NCBI GenBank assembly: GCA_002633005.1
Contig: NMRA01000648.1
Span: 102,406 to 166,405 of the forward strand
Direction of reading: 5' to 3'
Length of the DNA stretch: 64,000 nt
Origin: Phoronis australis
Taxonomy: Eukaryota; Phoronida; Phoronidae
Positions 34,270-46,189 of the stretch are shown here, piece by piece. The position numbers and the translations under genes were made by a program. Numbering within the stretch: position 1 is the stretch's first letter; the number at the start of each line of letters is the position of its first letter. The notes beneath the pieces were generated by a model, which was not told the DNA's origin, ran no database searches, and worked only from the letters and a program-made list of their open reading frames with translations.

Positions 34270-35420
34270 GCGGCAGAGCGAGATCCCGGCGCTCATACAC
34301 TCTATGCTCGCTGAACGAAAGTGAACCGCGCCCCGGCCTTCTCTCGTACTTATGCAAATTAGCGAGCTACCAACGGCTCAAATGGCTTCAGGGACGGACC
34401 CAGCGCACATCAGTGACGCACGCCTGCAAAACAATCGTGAGTTTGCTAGAAGTCAAACGGTTTACCCTTACGGAGTGATCGGCGAAGGGCACCGTGACAG
34501 CTGAAAGTCGTAACAACAAACGCGTGATGCGTTGTGTTAGAAACAAACTGACTGTGGGTACTGTGGGCGTCTTAGAATAAAATTGTCGTGCCACGTGAGT
34601 CACCGTAGAATCTGCCAATGGTCTTATCTACGTTGCTAGTTCATACCAAACGAGATTCAAAGGAAAAAATCTTCAGTGGTGGTAGTTTAGTAATGCCTCA
34701 GTTTCAACTCCGGAAAGCGAATTTCGGCGGTACCGCTTCGGTCGGCATGGAAAGTAGCCCAGGCGGGCGCTGCAAGGACACTGACTCAGTCGATTGGGAC
34801 TTACATTTTGTATACCGTAACAACAACCAAGATCTGGCGTTGTCTAGTCAGTCCCTGCCCGGTGCACAGGCGTCCTCAGCTTCTGATCGTCCCCAATACA
34901 CTACATTATGTAGTACGTTCAAATACGTTCAATAGATGTCGCTGTAGATTTCCATTTTGTAAATTTTGCTATTGTCGTTGCACAAGATTGACCCGCAAGT
35001 TCCCTGGGTAACAGTCGATTTCGTAAATTCCAATTTTAAAAATTAACAGTAACCAAAGAAGCTATATGTTGTGAATTGGCATTGTAAGTATATGAATAAC
35101 CAAATCGCTGCTGTAGTAATTACGGAATCAAGTCTTTGATCAATCCCTGAACCAGGAGTTGCGTCCTGCGACTCCGGGATCCGCCTATTTGTGCTTGACT
35201 TCACTTCAGTCGTTGCCCACGTCAGTTAGAAACCAGATCTACCCAGTCACGTGTGCTAGTTTTCCTTGCGGTTGTTGTGAAGAGCGGTTTTCAAACAAAT
35301 TGGAATGTGCCATAACGTAATTAATTCAAAGCATGATTTGCTTTACAACCTGTAGGCAAACTCGAGCATGTGTGTGATAAGTACAGTCGGGCATCTTACA
35401 TGTCTTGGCTGCAATAGACT
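34270..35420. other. No gene called
   Basis: A 105-codon plus-strand frame at 34618-34935 starts with ATG but has no recognised motif or splice support. I leave it uncalled. Confidence 0.3.
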
Positions 35421-35423
35421 GAG

Positions 35424-36345
35424 ACTAGACACAGCACTGGTCCGATATAGCGGTCCCTGGTAATTGTTTACAATATGACGACAATGACTTAGACATATGA
35501 TTTTGGTATCGTTCGATTCCTCGCAATGTTATCTTTCCAAATATACACAGAAATTTGTCCTACCCCGTTCCCTTAGTTTTTTATCGTGAAATTAATGCTC
35601 GCACTATTTCCTGGTACTCGGTGCGAAACCGCCATGTTGAATGGATAAGGAGTCACCTGGCGGTCAAAAACTGAACTAATCTACCGACTTGCAGATCGTC
35701 GCTTTTCATAAGTTCAAATTGACCGAGACCCGTCAATCCCCTGCCCGAGTTACCTAACGAAGGGTTCGAATTCGATCCTATGGTGACCCTGATATACGCA
35801 TCTGCTAGCAAAAATCTGCCAAAAAAGCGGAGGTTGTTTTTGAGGTCCAGATTTGTGAAAAAGTATCACTTCAGACAATTTCATGGAAAAATGGTCAAAT
35901 GGTCACAATTCTGAAAAAATGGAAAAGGTAAAGTGCTTCTACTTGTGCATCCACCATATTATGTCAGGAAAACTTTAGCGGGAATCTCGCGCGGGCAACC
36001 ACCATTCAGAATCAATAATGCTGTTTCATCCAATAACAATAGGTGTCGCTGTTATCTTGAGTTGAGCTAACATGGCGGTGTCCACCGGGAAATAGTGCTA
36101 ACTGAAATTCGACGATAAAATATGAAGGAAACGCGGTAGGGGATCAATTCAAATATTTTTAGAAAGATAACATGGCGAGGAATCTAAGTCATTGCCGTCA
36201 TATTGTAAACAATTACCCGGTCCCTGATTTTGAAAACCAGGCAATCACTGAATAACGAACCCATTACCTAGTGGATGAAACTGGTTCTCTAACTCAGGGA
36301 CCGCTCTTTCGGCTATATCGGACCATTGCCATAGACACTGGACTG
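35424..36345. mobile_element. Foldback element with arms of more than 200 bases
   Basis: The left arm (35424-35643) is the reverse complement of the right arm (36068-36345), with about 80-90% agreement by eye. Shared blocks are GGTCCGATATAG, AGCGGTCCCTG, TAATTGTTTACAATATGACG, CAATGACTTAG, ATGTTATCTTTC and GCACTATTTCC. The right arm has an extra 80-90 bases near 36220-36300. The loop (35644-36067) is unrelated to the arms. No open frame is present. Confidence 0.8.
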
Positions 36346-36349
36346 TTGA

Positions 36350-37110
36350 GTGAATGACAGTTCTTTACTTGTTGACTTTTTATGCTACTGGCATTGCTGA
36401 GGATGAGAAATCGTTTAACAAATGTGAAAACTCCCTCGGGTAGTAACTGATGAGGGTATGCTAGTGTCTAGCAACTCATAAGTTGTATTTTGTTTTCTAG
36501 TAACATGAGACGTAGTTTGAAATGCTTAGGACTAGCTTGTCCTTATATAGAAGGATAAAGTGTCTAATATCAAGATAAATAATCTTTATATAAATACAAA
36601 TCTTTAACCAGCGTGGACATGCAGATGACCGGGGGCAGAAATCTTTTTAGACTTATGTTAATTAGGTCACGTGATATGGCCCACAGACTGCGTGCAGACC
36701 AGACTTAAAAATGTTTGTGAATTACTGGTAATACTTTTTACTTGTGTCACTGTTGTGTGATTGTTGATTTGTGTATTGGGGTTAGCAGTTTTAGCCTTGC
36801 ACTTCCATATGTTACTGTGCTATGCAACATTAATCACTACTTAAACCCTTATGGTTAAGTTTGACTTGTCACCACCATGCTCAATTTTGAATTGCTGTGT
36901 CTATGCAGTCCTTTTAAGTGGTTTGAACCCTTAAAATATTGAGTCACTTGTCTACTGTCACTTTCTTCAATTTAGTGCCTACTGCTGTCTGAATCTTACC
37001 AGTTTCCTTGAAATTATTAAATATTTACCTGATCTAATTTTTCACAAAAAATTAACCAAGAACACAGTACTAGTAGTCTACCTTTCGTGACTTAACTGAA
37101 TACTGCAATT
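36350..37110. other. No gene called
   Basis: AT-rich sequence. It may include decayed upstream parts of the LINE-like end at 37120-37430, but no coding match is visible. Confidence 0.3.
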
Positions 37111-37119
37111 GACAGCATT

Positions 37120-37430
37120 ATGTCATGTCCCCCCACTCAACTTGAAGGCTATAAATTGGCAACTAGTCTGTGTATAAAAAAGGGACATTGTGAACTTAGG
37201 TCACGTTTTATGAAGGAAGTTCAATGGAGACATCCAACTCAAGAATCCTGTGTACGCCTGCTGGCTAATCCAGATATATCTGCTGTTAAATATGTGTATT
37301 TTGCCCTTAAAAGACCAGAACAACTCTTAAATGGGTTGATTGCTTGTGCAAATGTGCCTGATTAATTGTTTTGTTTATTGTACTTTGGGCCAGAGGCCTT
37401 CAATACAAATAAACGTATTATTATTATAGT
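37120..37430 (+). mobile_element. Possible 3' end of a non-LTR retrotransposon
   Basis: An 81-codon frame with an ATG, ending at 37365. A short 3' part follows with CTTTGGGCCAGAGGCCTTCA, then AATAAACG and TATTATTATTAT. An AATAAA directly before a short ATT repeat is how many LINEs end. The last residues (KYVYFALKRPEQLL) resemble LINE ORF2 tails only loosely. It could instead be a small gene or a terminal exon. Confidence 0.35.
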
Positions 37431-38072
37431 CTGTGTATATCTTCAAAACTGTAGTGTGGAGGTAGAAAGCCTGTTGGCTAAATCACAATCAAGGTCCATA
37501 TTCGAGAGTTGACTGTGTTACGGTCTAAAATAATTTTTTGGTCACTTACCAGATGCCAACTGAATCTCATTATGCAAAGAGTTATTTAGTTGTGCAAATT
37601 AAAAAAGAATCATCAAAATTGGACAATGTTTGAGAAATTTATGCATGTTTTTGTCTCTGAATTTCATGCATTTTTAGTGTTAACTTACGAGTGGCCATTT
37701 TAAAAATAACAATTTTCAACTGTCAAGAGTAGAAAAGAAAATTATTTTATCAAGCAATCAATTGTTTAGATATGACTGGGAATATCTTGAATCACTTTCA
37801 GAGTCAATTAGATGAAGTTGTGCTTAATCATTGAGAAATGGTAGGGTTCATAATAAAACAGGTACTCATTATGAAATTTGTAAATTCTGTGTTTCTAACC
37901 CTCACCTACTGTAAAGAAGGTTAAAAACTAAAGTTCACACTCTGTAATGAAAAAACTGCAAAATATGTCAGCCTAGGCAACACAGCAAATTATTCAATAC
38001 CTAAACAAACCAAGAATTTGAATATTGAATGGGTTCTGCTATGTTGAAAATGGGCCAAAAGGCTAACAAAAT

Positions 38073-39667
38073 GTAGTGTACGTACCCCCATGTGGAATTC
38101 AGTAATACAAATGGTCATTGCAAATGAAATTATTGCCTTTTAAATAACATGGTACTTATTATCACCAAAGAAAAATAAATGGCCGTACAACATTATGTTA
38201 CCATGTGATGCAGAAACAGTGATGTAGTGTATGTACCCCCTTTTGTAGTGTACGTACCCATTGTTTGCAAATGCCATGAAATTAAAATATCACTTGGTGA
38301 GTGAGCAATACTGGTCATAGACAGTTTTCTTCCTTAAAAATGTTAGGTTAAAAGAGTGTTTATTACCAATACATTTGTTTTGAGTGAAATATTAGCATTT
38401 GTGTAGTGTACGTACCCCCATATTTTAATTTGTGCCTATTTTCAAAGTATGGCAGGTATGCACTTGAATGCTGTGCTTTTTATTTTTTCTCTTTGAATTG
38501 GTTTATTAAATCAACTAACTCTCAGTAGATTCTTAGTATTTAGTTACAAACCTGACATGTCATTGAAATGTAGTGTACGTACCCGTGTGTAGTGTTCGTA
38601 CCCCTATGTGAATAAATGCCATGAAACAAAAATATAACATGGTAAGTAAGCAACACTTGTCACAGACAGCTTCCTCCATTAAAAATTCTAGGTTAAAAGG
38701 GTGTTAATTACAAATAAATTTGTTTTGAGTGAAATATTAGCATTTGTGTAGTGTTCGTATCCCTGTATTTTAACATGTGCCTTTTTTCAAAGAATGACAG
38801 ACAGATATGCACATGACTGCATGCTGTACTTTTTATTTGTTCGCTTTGAATATTGGTAAATGAACTAACTCTCAGTAGATTTTAATTATTTTTTATAAAC
38901 CTGAAAAGTCATTGAAATGTAGTGTATGTACCCCTGTGTAGTGTACGTACCTTCAACCTCTGTGCTATAAAGTATTGTCCACTTACATACAGCTGCTGTT
39001 CTCATGAACAATATTTCCAAAATGAATACAGTCTGACAAAAAAAAACAATGGACATTATCAAATTTGTGGACAATAAAATGCCACACAGTACTTGGCTAT
39101 TACTGAAAATCCTAGAAGACACGTCATGTGACAACTGATGTTGCAGAGGCAGGTTCTCTATCTCTCAAGACAACTTCAACTTGCAACAAAACCAACAAGT
39201 AGAGGTAGCACAAAACTCTAGACCATCTACCGGTAATACATTTGTAATTTAGTCAAAATTTGACGTTGATTGACTGTGTGTATTGTATGTACCCCCCAAC
39301 CAGTACCATTTTTTACTGTTTACAAGTGGAACACTGGGCCTAGCAATGCTTTAACTATTTTGACTAACTGGTGAATGTATCGAAAACTAGGCAAATAGCA
39401 CCAATATAGTTTTTGAAAAAGTAGTAGCTTGTCATTTTCTTTTTGTAAGAATCATATTGTAAGAGAAGGAAGTTCTCAATTATACTGTGTTAAGATATGC
39501 AATGTATGGTCATCTAGAACAACTTGATCAGCACGGTAATAACTTTACTTATTTTAGTATGTGATTCATCTTCAATTTAATCATAAAGTTATTAAATTAA
39601 CAGCTACCTTATGAATTTTTGCATGGTAGAAGTGGGTTGTGACCACAAGTTGTAGTGTATGTACCCT
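38073..39667 (+). repeat. Field of GTAGTGTACGTACCCC motifs with a 345-base tandem duplication
   Basis: At least eleven copies of GTAGTGTACGTACCC or one- to two-base variants, all in the same orientation, start at about 38073, 38224, 38245, 38403, 38570, 38589, 38748, 38919, 38938, 39280 and 39652. Between 38224 and 38935 the motifs ride on a tandem duplication of about 345 bases; shared words include AAATGCCATGAAA, TTTGTTTTGAGTGAAATATT and CAACTAACTCTCAGTAGATT. The outer copies (38073, 39280, 39652) lie in otherwise different sequence, so the motif also occurs outside the duplication. Confidence 0.9.
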
Positions 39668-39669
39668 TT

Positions 39670-42540
39670 TATACAACTGTGTTGCATTAGGCCATAAAAT
39701 TGTATTTGGTGGTTCTTGTGCAAAAATATTTTAGGTTACAAACCTGGAGTGATGGTACTTGAAAATAACTGAGCTTTTACAGTTATATGACAACCTTCAT
39801 TTTTCACCGAAAGTGGCAACCAAATATGGACCTTGATTTTGATTTTAGGGCCCTGTGGAATTTTATTTTTGGCTTTATACCAATCTACCTTTAATCATTT
39901 GTTTTTAGTAAAATTTGTTGAAAAAGAGGTGAGCTTGTACGGGATATTGGGATGAAGGGGAAAGTAGGCCGTTGGTAAGCACGTGAGATGCTCCTAATTT
40001 TTCATTTGACTAAAAGAACGCCTTCCAGCCAATCTCAGCTGCGCTGTCGGACCATTGCTGAGTTTGTTGTTTTTCAATATAGGTATCACATTCATCTCAT
40101 TTTCAGGTGTCGCCAACTATCCGCCGTTTGTAAGTGCCTGGACTTTCACAATCCCCTGATGTGGTGTTTCCTTGTTTTGGCGACCTCAGTTCCTGTTTGC
40201 CAGGTCGCATTTGACAAGTTGACACCATACTAAGTGTCAAACCCTGGATATAAATATTCAAAATTTCAGAAACACTGCTATGGTTTTCTAAAACATCATT
40301 TCACTTTCGTTTTTAAACAAATTCAAATTTTGAGTTTTTCTTAAAAGTCCTATTTTTATATCCCTTCATACAAAAGTGGAACATTTCAAAAACATTTCCT
40401 AACAGGGTTTTGGAGAACACCACAAATGTGAACTCTTAAAAGTCCTCAGTGATTAAATTGGCTACTGTGGCTGTCCACTCCCTTTTTGTCTTTCATTTTT
40501 ATCACAGGAAGTGTTGTACCTCAAAATTTCACTCGAATCCGATCAACCGTTTCTAAGATATGATTTACCAAAAACTATCCAAATTTGTACATTTGTACAT
40601 TTTCCTACATAACCTTTGTAAGCTTGTGAGAAAACTGTGTAAGACTGCTGTAAACAAGATGATGTGAAGGCAAAAGAGTTCAGGAAGTCGCAGCCTGAAA
40701 CCTCAAGCTGTATTGTGAGAGCAATTGCTAACCTTGAACAAGGGGGCAGCATATTCACATTTTTGGAAACAGAATTTGGTTGGGATAGAAAGCACACCAA
40801 TATCCTAGAAATTCAGATGAATTTTATAAACGGTAATTTCACCATGTATAGTGTTAAGGCTCGAGGTAGAATTATTGTGTTGTAAAAGGATGTAATATAG
40901 ATCGATAAACAGCTGCATTAAGTAGAGTTGTTTTATGTACACGTCGAAGATGACTGCTAATTATCGATGATAGTATCAGTAAGAGTATTTATAAATAGTA
41001 AAAATCATTTACGATAAAAGCACAATGATTTGGATAATGGTAATCAACTCCAAGTTAGTTGAATCATGTTGGACTTCTAACAAATGCGTTCATTTTAATA
41101 AATTTCCAGTGAACGAAATCAACTTGCACGGTACAGTTGGCTTGAGGCGTGTGGAATGGAGTGTTATAAATGATTGATTGTTAGAAACTTGATTCGTTTT
41201 AATGCTGTTTGACTGTAGGTTACTGCTCAAAATCTGTGCTCGAGAACACTTGACTAGTATTAATGGTACAAGTCCCTTGACATCCTTGTCATTTCAGACC
41301 CCTTGTGAGTCAGTTGTCTCAAACTCTTAGTTATTGATTTTTGCTGCTCAGACTACTTTGTAACCAACGGTAGTGAGCACACAGACCCTTGTGTTGAATG
41401 TGATGCTAACAGCGTACCCTCAGTCACAGTGCCACCTGTTGGGGACAGTGACTCTGAAAGGACGGTGGTCAAAACTAAAAAATCGTTGTGTGGGCATGCC
41501 TTGCTTTTGCCATCTGTCATAAACACGTAGTACGGAAATGAGGTGGTAACGTATGTTGAATCGTATTGGTTGGTTTGACGTCATGTTATTCTGAGTGTCA
41601 AAAACACAAGCTCGTCGGGAGTACTTCATGTTGCTGCAGTCGCCGCCAGCCACAAAGGTAGTTCTCAATAGATGGAGCAGTTATTCGTGTGCATTTCTCA
41701 ACATCAACCAGTTGGATTTTTCTCAATATTACTTTCCAACCAATTGAAATGACCCAATGTTATTTTGATCTGTAAATCAATAAGCTGCTCACAGCATTAC
41801 ACCTTTGAACACTGAAAAAGTCCATTTTTTACGCTTTTGCTTTAAGTACACTTTTAATAGCCAGACATCATTAATTTTCCAACTGACTTTAAGAAGAAAA
41901 ATTCATAACTATGAAATTCTTTGTGCATCAAGCACAATTTCCGATCAGTTAAAGTTAATGATGGAATCATTATCATGAAGCCAACTCAACCGACTCAAAT
42001 TCAGTTGTGAATATGATAAGCAGAGCTTGTTTCAGATTTCACGAACAAAATGGTAATCAAAAAATTTTGTGTCCTTTCAGTCTCCTTCTCAAGGCCTGCG
42101 AAAGCCGAAGACTGAAAAGTAGAATTTTCCTTCTCATATTTCTCAGCAAGAATAAAGACCAAACAAAATTCTTTCTGTTGACATGATTCGTATTTCACGT
42201 GTCATTAATCAACATTTGGTAAAATTTCAGCCAGCCATTGAAAAATGAAAAATTTCTAATTTTGGCAATTGGTTTTGTGCTAAATTTCTGAATAATTACT
42301 GTAACCCTGATAAAGCCTGCACAGTTTAATTCAGCAGGCTTGGGAAACCAGCGTATGTTGGTTGAATAACACAAATATTTATAGATTTTCCCATCAAAGT
42401 CTTGTTTATGGTTCAGCAACCCAGTCCTATGAAGTTAATTAGAAATGATATTGCATTTGTAGGAAAACATGGCTTTAGCTGTGTTCAGAGCAACTAAACC
42501 TGGTTGTTCCTTAGTTGTAAATATTATGTAACTGTTACCA
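39670..42540. other. No gene called
   Basis: Intron-like AT-rich sequence. The short frames at 40664-40885 and 41420-41668 have no recognised motif. Confidence 0.35.
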
Positions 42541-42553
42541 TTCATGAAGAGTG

Positions 42554-42608
42554 CTTTCCCACGAGAGGTGAAACTTCGCTTTTAGTGAAGTTTCGATAAG
42601 TGGGAAAG
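42554..42608. repeat. Nested hairpin, CTTTCCCAC / GTGGGAAAG
   Basis: CTTTCCCAC at the left pairs with GTGGGAAAG at the right. Inside it GAAACTTC pairs with GAAGTTTC. Related words (AAACTTCGG, AAGCTTCGA, GAAGTTATCGG) follow to about 42750 and again near 43060, suggesting a decayed MITE. Confidence 0.55.
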
Positions 42609-43579
42609 GTTAACTCCGGTAGTTAATCTGAAAGAGAAATTTTGGTGAACACAGTACTATTTAAAGCAAAGCTTCGATACTCAATGAAACTTCGGTGTAG
42701 AAGGAAAGGTCAGAGCAAAACTTCAGCGAAGTTATCGGTAGAGGTTGTGGCAATGATATAGGATGACGCAAGACGAAATTAGTTATCCCGCAAAACGTGT
42801 TAGTTGTTATTGTAGCGTCGCCGACGTTCTCTCATTAGACGCACTACAATAAACAAAAGAATACGTATCTGATAAAGAATGACAATGATCATTTTCATAA
42901 ATTCTGGTAAATGGCAGGAGATCTATTTTCAGTCAGCCTCAATTGCACCACTCAATATTCGTTTTCATTTCCTATGAACTGTGCCTTCTGGTGTTTACTC
43001 TAATGACTGAATTGCCATCTAGCGATAATTCCATATCGCTATCTGGTGGGTTAGGTTTAAAGCAAAGTTTCATCGAGGCTTCGAAAAACCAAAGTTCCCT
43101 AATAGAAAAGCACTTTAGACAGGTAAAAGTGTAGTAACACTAGTCAGTGGTTTTACTACTGCTTTCAGATTCACCTCGCTTAGTGCTTCGTTGCGCCATC
43201 GTTGCCAACGAGATTCAATAGCAGCACCACCTACTGAGCTATTTTACCTTTACTACTGGCGTGTTCATATGATGTTATAACCTCTGGCTAAACAAATCTC
43301 ACAGATGGTTATAATCACACTACAGTTACAAGTTTTAAAACGAGTTCAAATTGTTTAAGTCGAGAATTATAACATTCTGGGCTTGTTCTGCTAGTCACTG
43401 TAGGTCGACGACATGAAAGTCTCAAGTTGTTTGTCATAAGAAAGACATTTTCTTACTCAGGAAGTGAGCCACTATGTGTGCGACTGTGACTGGATGTTTT
43501 GTTCTGATTTTCGATGGACTTGGGAAAGTCGACTTTGGTCAATTGTCTACACAAACACGATATGAAGCTGGGAGTCCTA

Positions 43580-44070
43580 AGGCCCTTTCATATTGACTTA
43601 ACTCTGGTCTGAGCGGAGCGTCGACGTAAACAGCGCAGTTAACTGGACCCTTCATTTTGGCTTCGGTAGTTAATGAACGTCAAAGTAAGCGGTTGGTGCC
43701 GCTGTCATCATCGAAGTTATCGCAAGGTAGCGTTACACACTAAGATTTTTTTCAATGTTTCAATTTGGAAACATTTACATGTGCTAAGTGACATTAAACT
43801 TATTCTTAAATCGATTGGTTATTATTAGAGCACAATATAAGCAGTTATTAGTGACGGCAGTACCTTGTAACTGTTGACGATAACAGTGGCACCTGGCGAT
43901 AACTTCGATTGAACCGAAGTTAAGCGTTCATACTGCACCACAGCGTCGAAGCTGCGCTATAATCCACCTGTTAACTGCGAGGTTAACTGGAGCTGTTGTT
44001 ATTGTGATCCAGGACCGGAGTTGAGCGTTCATACTGACCGCAACTCCCCAAACCATCGACGCATCGTCGT
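43580..44070. mobile_element. MITE-like element with imperfect inverted ends
   Basis: The left end AGGCCCTTTCATATTGACTT...AACTCTGGTC is mirrored by GACCGGAGTTGAGCGTTCAT...ATAAAGGCCCT at the right. Internal words (AACTTCGATTGAACCGAAGTT, GAGGTTAACTGGAGCTG) are also palindromic. No frame is present. The boundaries are approximate. Confidence 0.45.
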
Positions 44071-44121
44071 TAGTAATAAAGGCCCTCTAGATATGAAGTC
44101 AGTATAACTTAAGTTATATTA

Positions 44122-44290
44122 TGCATTTATAAGATCCTATTTTAATCACTGCCCCCTCATTTGGCACCTATGTGGAATACAGAAAAGTAGGAAAATGGAA
44201 AAGATACAACACCGTGCTTAAATTTTTGTTCAATGACAGCTAGGAGCTGCTCTCTAACTAGTTGGCGGATGAAATGCTTATCTATTGAAG
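44122..44290 (+). pseudogene. Non-LTR retrotransposon reverse transcriptase, C-terminal part, left fragment
   Basis: A frame from about 44140 reads FNHCPLIWHLCG, then KMEKIQHRA. This is the conserved region after the reverse transcriptase core of jockey/CR1/Rex-type LINEs (cPLvW...EkiQ.RALrf...nD). A stop follows at 44218, and KFLFND-like sequence is recovered in another frame, so the copy is dead. It stops at the TA where the DNA element at 44293 begins and resumes at 45708. The 5' part is missing. Confidence 0.7.
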
Positions 44291-44292
44291 TA

Positions 44293-45707
44293 CCGTATTC
44301 GCCGTAATAACCGCCCAGGGCGCTTAGAAAAGTTCGGTTTAAGGGGGGCGCTTATTATAACCCAAGGCGGTTGAAACCCGGTCTCCGAAACGGGTGAAAT
44401 CGGAAGCTAAGATTCATCAAATTTACGTTCTTTGACGTATCTGTAATCTATGAAAGACTTCCAACAAAACTGTGGTGCATTGCTATCAAACTTAGCTGCT
44501 AAATTACGATCATTTTACAGAAAATCGTGCTCGGGAGAATCCCAGGGCGAAAACTCGCCGACTGACTGCCTCAAAATCGCCGTCTTCGATATGGCGACTT
44601 CAATGCTTGAATAAAAATAGTTTCGACTCAAGCAAATTACCTGAAATCCTCATTCAGTTTTCTAAGTAGCGTCCCTATGACTTTTTTAAGTTCCCGTGGA
44701 GTCTAGATTTACGGCAGTTTTAAGTACAAATCTGCGCAACATCGTGCCATCTATATGTATGATCGGCAACACGGCGAGAAAAATGTCTGGACGAACACAC
44801 ATGTTGTTGTCACGTGACGTTTGTTTTGAAGTTCGTCTGCAAGTAAGCGAGCGCGTGCGTGTAACCAGAGTTCATTTGTCTTTTGGCCAGAGCCACGCAA
44901 TCTAACGAGCTAGATGTGCATTGTGTCTAAAGACATTTGCACAAGCAGTAGGCCTAAACCAGAGCGTGTTTCATTCAGCACTTGTCGGTCTCGTGCTATA
45001 AACTTTCGACATTTGTTTCGGTAAGGCCCGGATATTAGTCGCCGTGTAGCTGGATGCGTAGGTAACTGTTCTGACAGTTATTTTTCGGTGTAAGGGTGTG
45101 TAAGCATTCGCTGTAAGTTGTCATTTTATCGGATATTCGGCTTAAAAACACCAATTATGGTTAATCAAACAATCCATCTAAAAAATAACGCAAACATGTT
45201 TTATAGTATTAGAAATTGTCGGAAATTAGGGCCAATATTCATTTCTTACCGATGCTATGCTACCCGTTTCATGAATGGATAGTTCCCGACTAATGTCTTT
45301 GATGACTGCTAGGTTCATATATGTAGCGCGCGCTTTCTGGCCACGTGCGTTCAACACCGAGTTATTTTTATTCATGAGACAGTCGATGTGTGCTGTGAGG
45401 TCAGACCATAGTGGGACACGGTCGTCGCGAAAGTAGCAACGCTGTTGCGTTCTTTTTGAAGCGCTGTGTTACTTTCAAGTGTATTGTCACGGCTAAATAC
45501 AAACGTAGCAGTGCCGCTGGTGGTCTAGAAGACCCGTGCAAAACTTTTTTGATAAATTGAAGACGTTACTTTAGCCAAGTTTTAGAACTGAAGGTACGTC
45601 ATTGTTCGCATGTACACGCTCATGGACTGGGCGCTTATTCCAGCAAAGTCTGAAAACGCGTGGGGGGGCGCTTATAGGGGCATGGGCGGTTATTACGGCG
45701 AATACGG
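44293..45707 (-). mobile_element. Complete copy 2 of the 1.4-kb non-autonomous DNA element
   Basis: It is bounded by perfect 24-base terminal inverted repeats beginning CCGTATTCGCCGTAATAACC. TA dinucleotides flank both ends (44291-44292 and 45708-45709), consistent with a TA target duplication. Subterminal GGGCGCTTATT-type words recur at both ends. At 1415 bases it has no long frame and no transposase motif. It is inserted in a LINE. A truncated relative in the other orientation lies at 101-1364. TA duplication fits Tc1/mariner-like and some other superfamilies; I do not assign one. Confidence 0.9.
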
Positions 45708-45709
45708 TA

Positions 45710-46185
45710 TTCAAAAATGTTCATATTATTGGACCCTGTCCTTTGTCAGGAAAGCTTGAATTTAGAGATTCTGGATACAGTCCCAGTGGCCAAAACTGTC
45801 TTTATGTGAAACGCTTTAATACGATGACTTACGGATGTAACTCAATCTCCCATAAAGGTACTTTGCTGTGGAACTCATTGCCATCAGTAATGAGACAATG
45901 TACTACCTTAAATGAATTTGCCACTCTTGCTCATGACTTTTCTCCGAGATCTGCTCTTGTAAAAACTGCTATGGATGCCTACCTGCTCCGTAACATGTAT
46001 GTGTACTTTTGTATTTACATTTATGTTTAGGTTCTGTATATTCTCCGTACTGTAGAATTAGCTAGTATTTTAGTTCTGTTCATTTTGTAGATTTTAAATC
46101 TGTCGGATATTAGCACCTGTGCTAATGTTTCATTGTTAAGGTTCACCGACTTATAAATAAAGATTATTACTTACTACTACTACTA
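45710..46185 (+). pseudogene. Non-LTR retrotransposon, C-terminal part and 3' tail, right fragment
   Basis: The frame runs to a stop at 46030 and contains YGCNSISHKGTLLWNSLPSV, the widespread LINE ORF2 C-terminal motif (yG..S..y.G..lWNsLP..ir). A 3' UTR with AATAAAG follows, then a TTAC/TAC short repeat at 46165-46183, typical of CR1/L2/Rex-like tails. It continues the fragment at 44122-44290 across the inserted DNA element. Confidence 0.85.
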
Positions 46186-46189
46186 AGTC

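Noticed and set aside
35755-35780. GGGTTCGAATTCGATCC, a tRNA B-box-like word
   Set aside because: No A box at the right distance and no cloverleaf stems. It lies in the loop of the foldback element.
45602-45705. First part of the 142-codon frame at 45602-46030
   Set aside because: It starts inside the DNA element without an ATG. Only the part after 45710 is LINE sequence.
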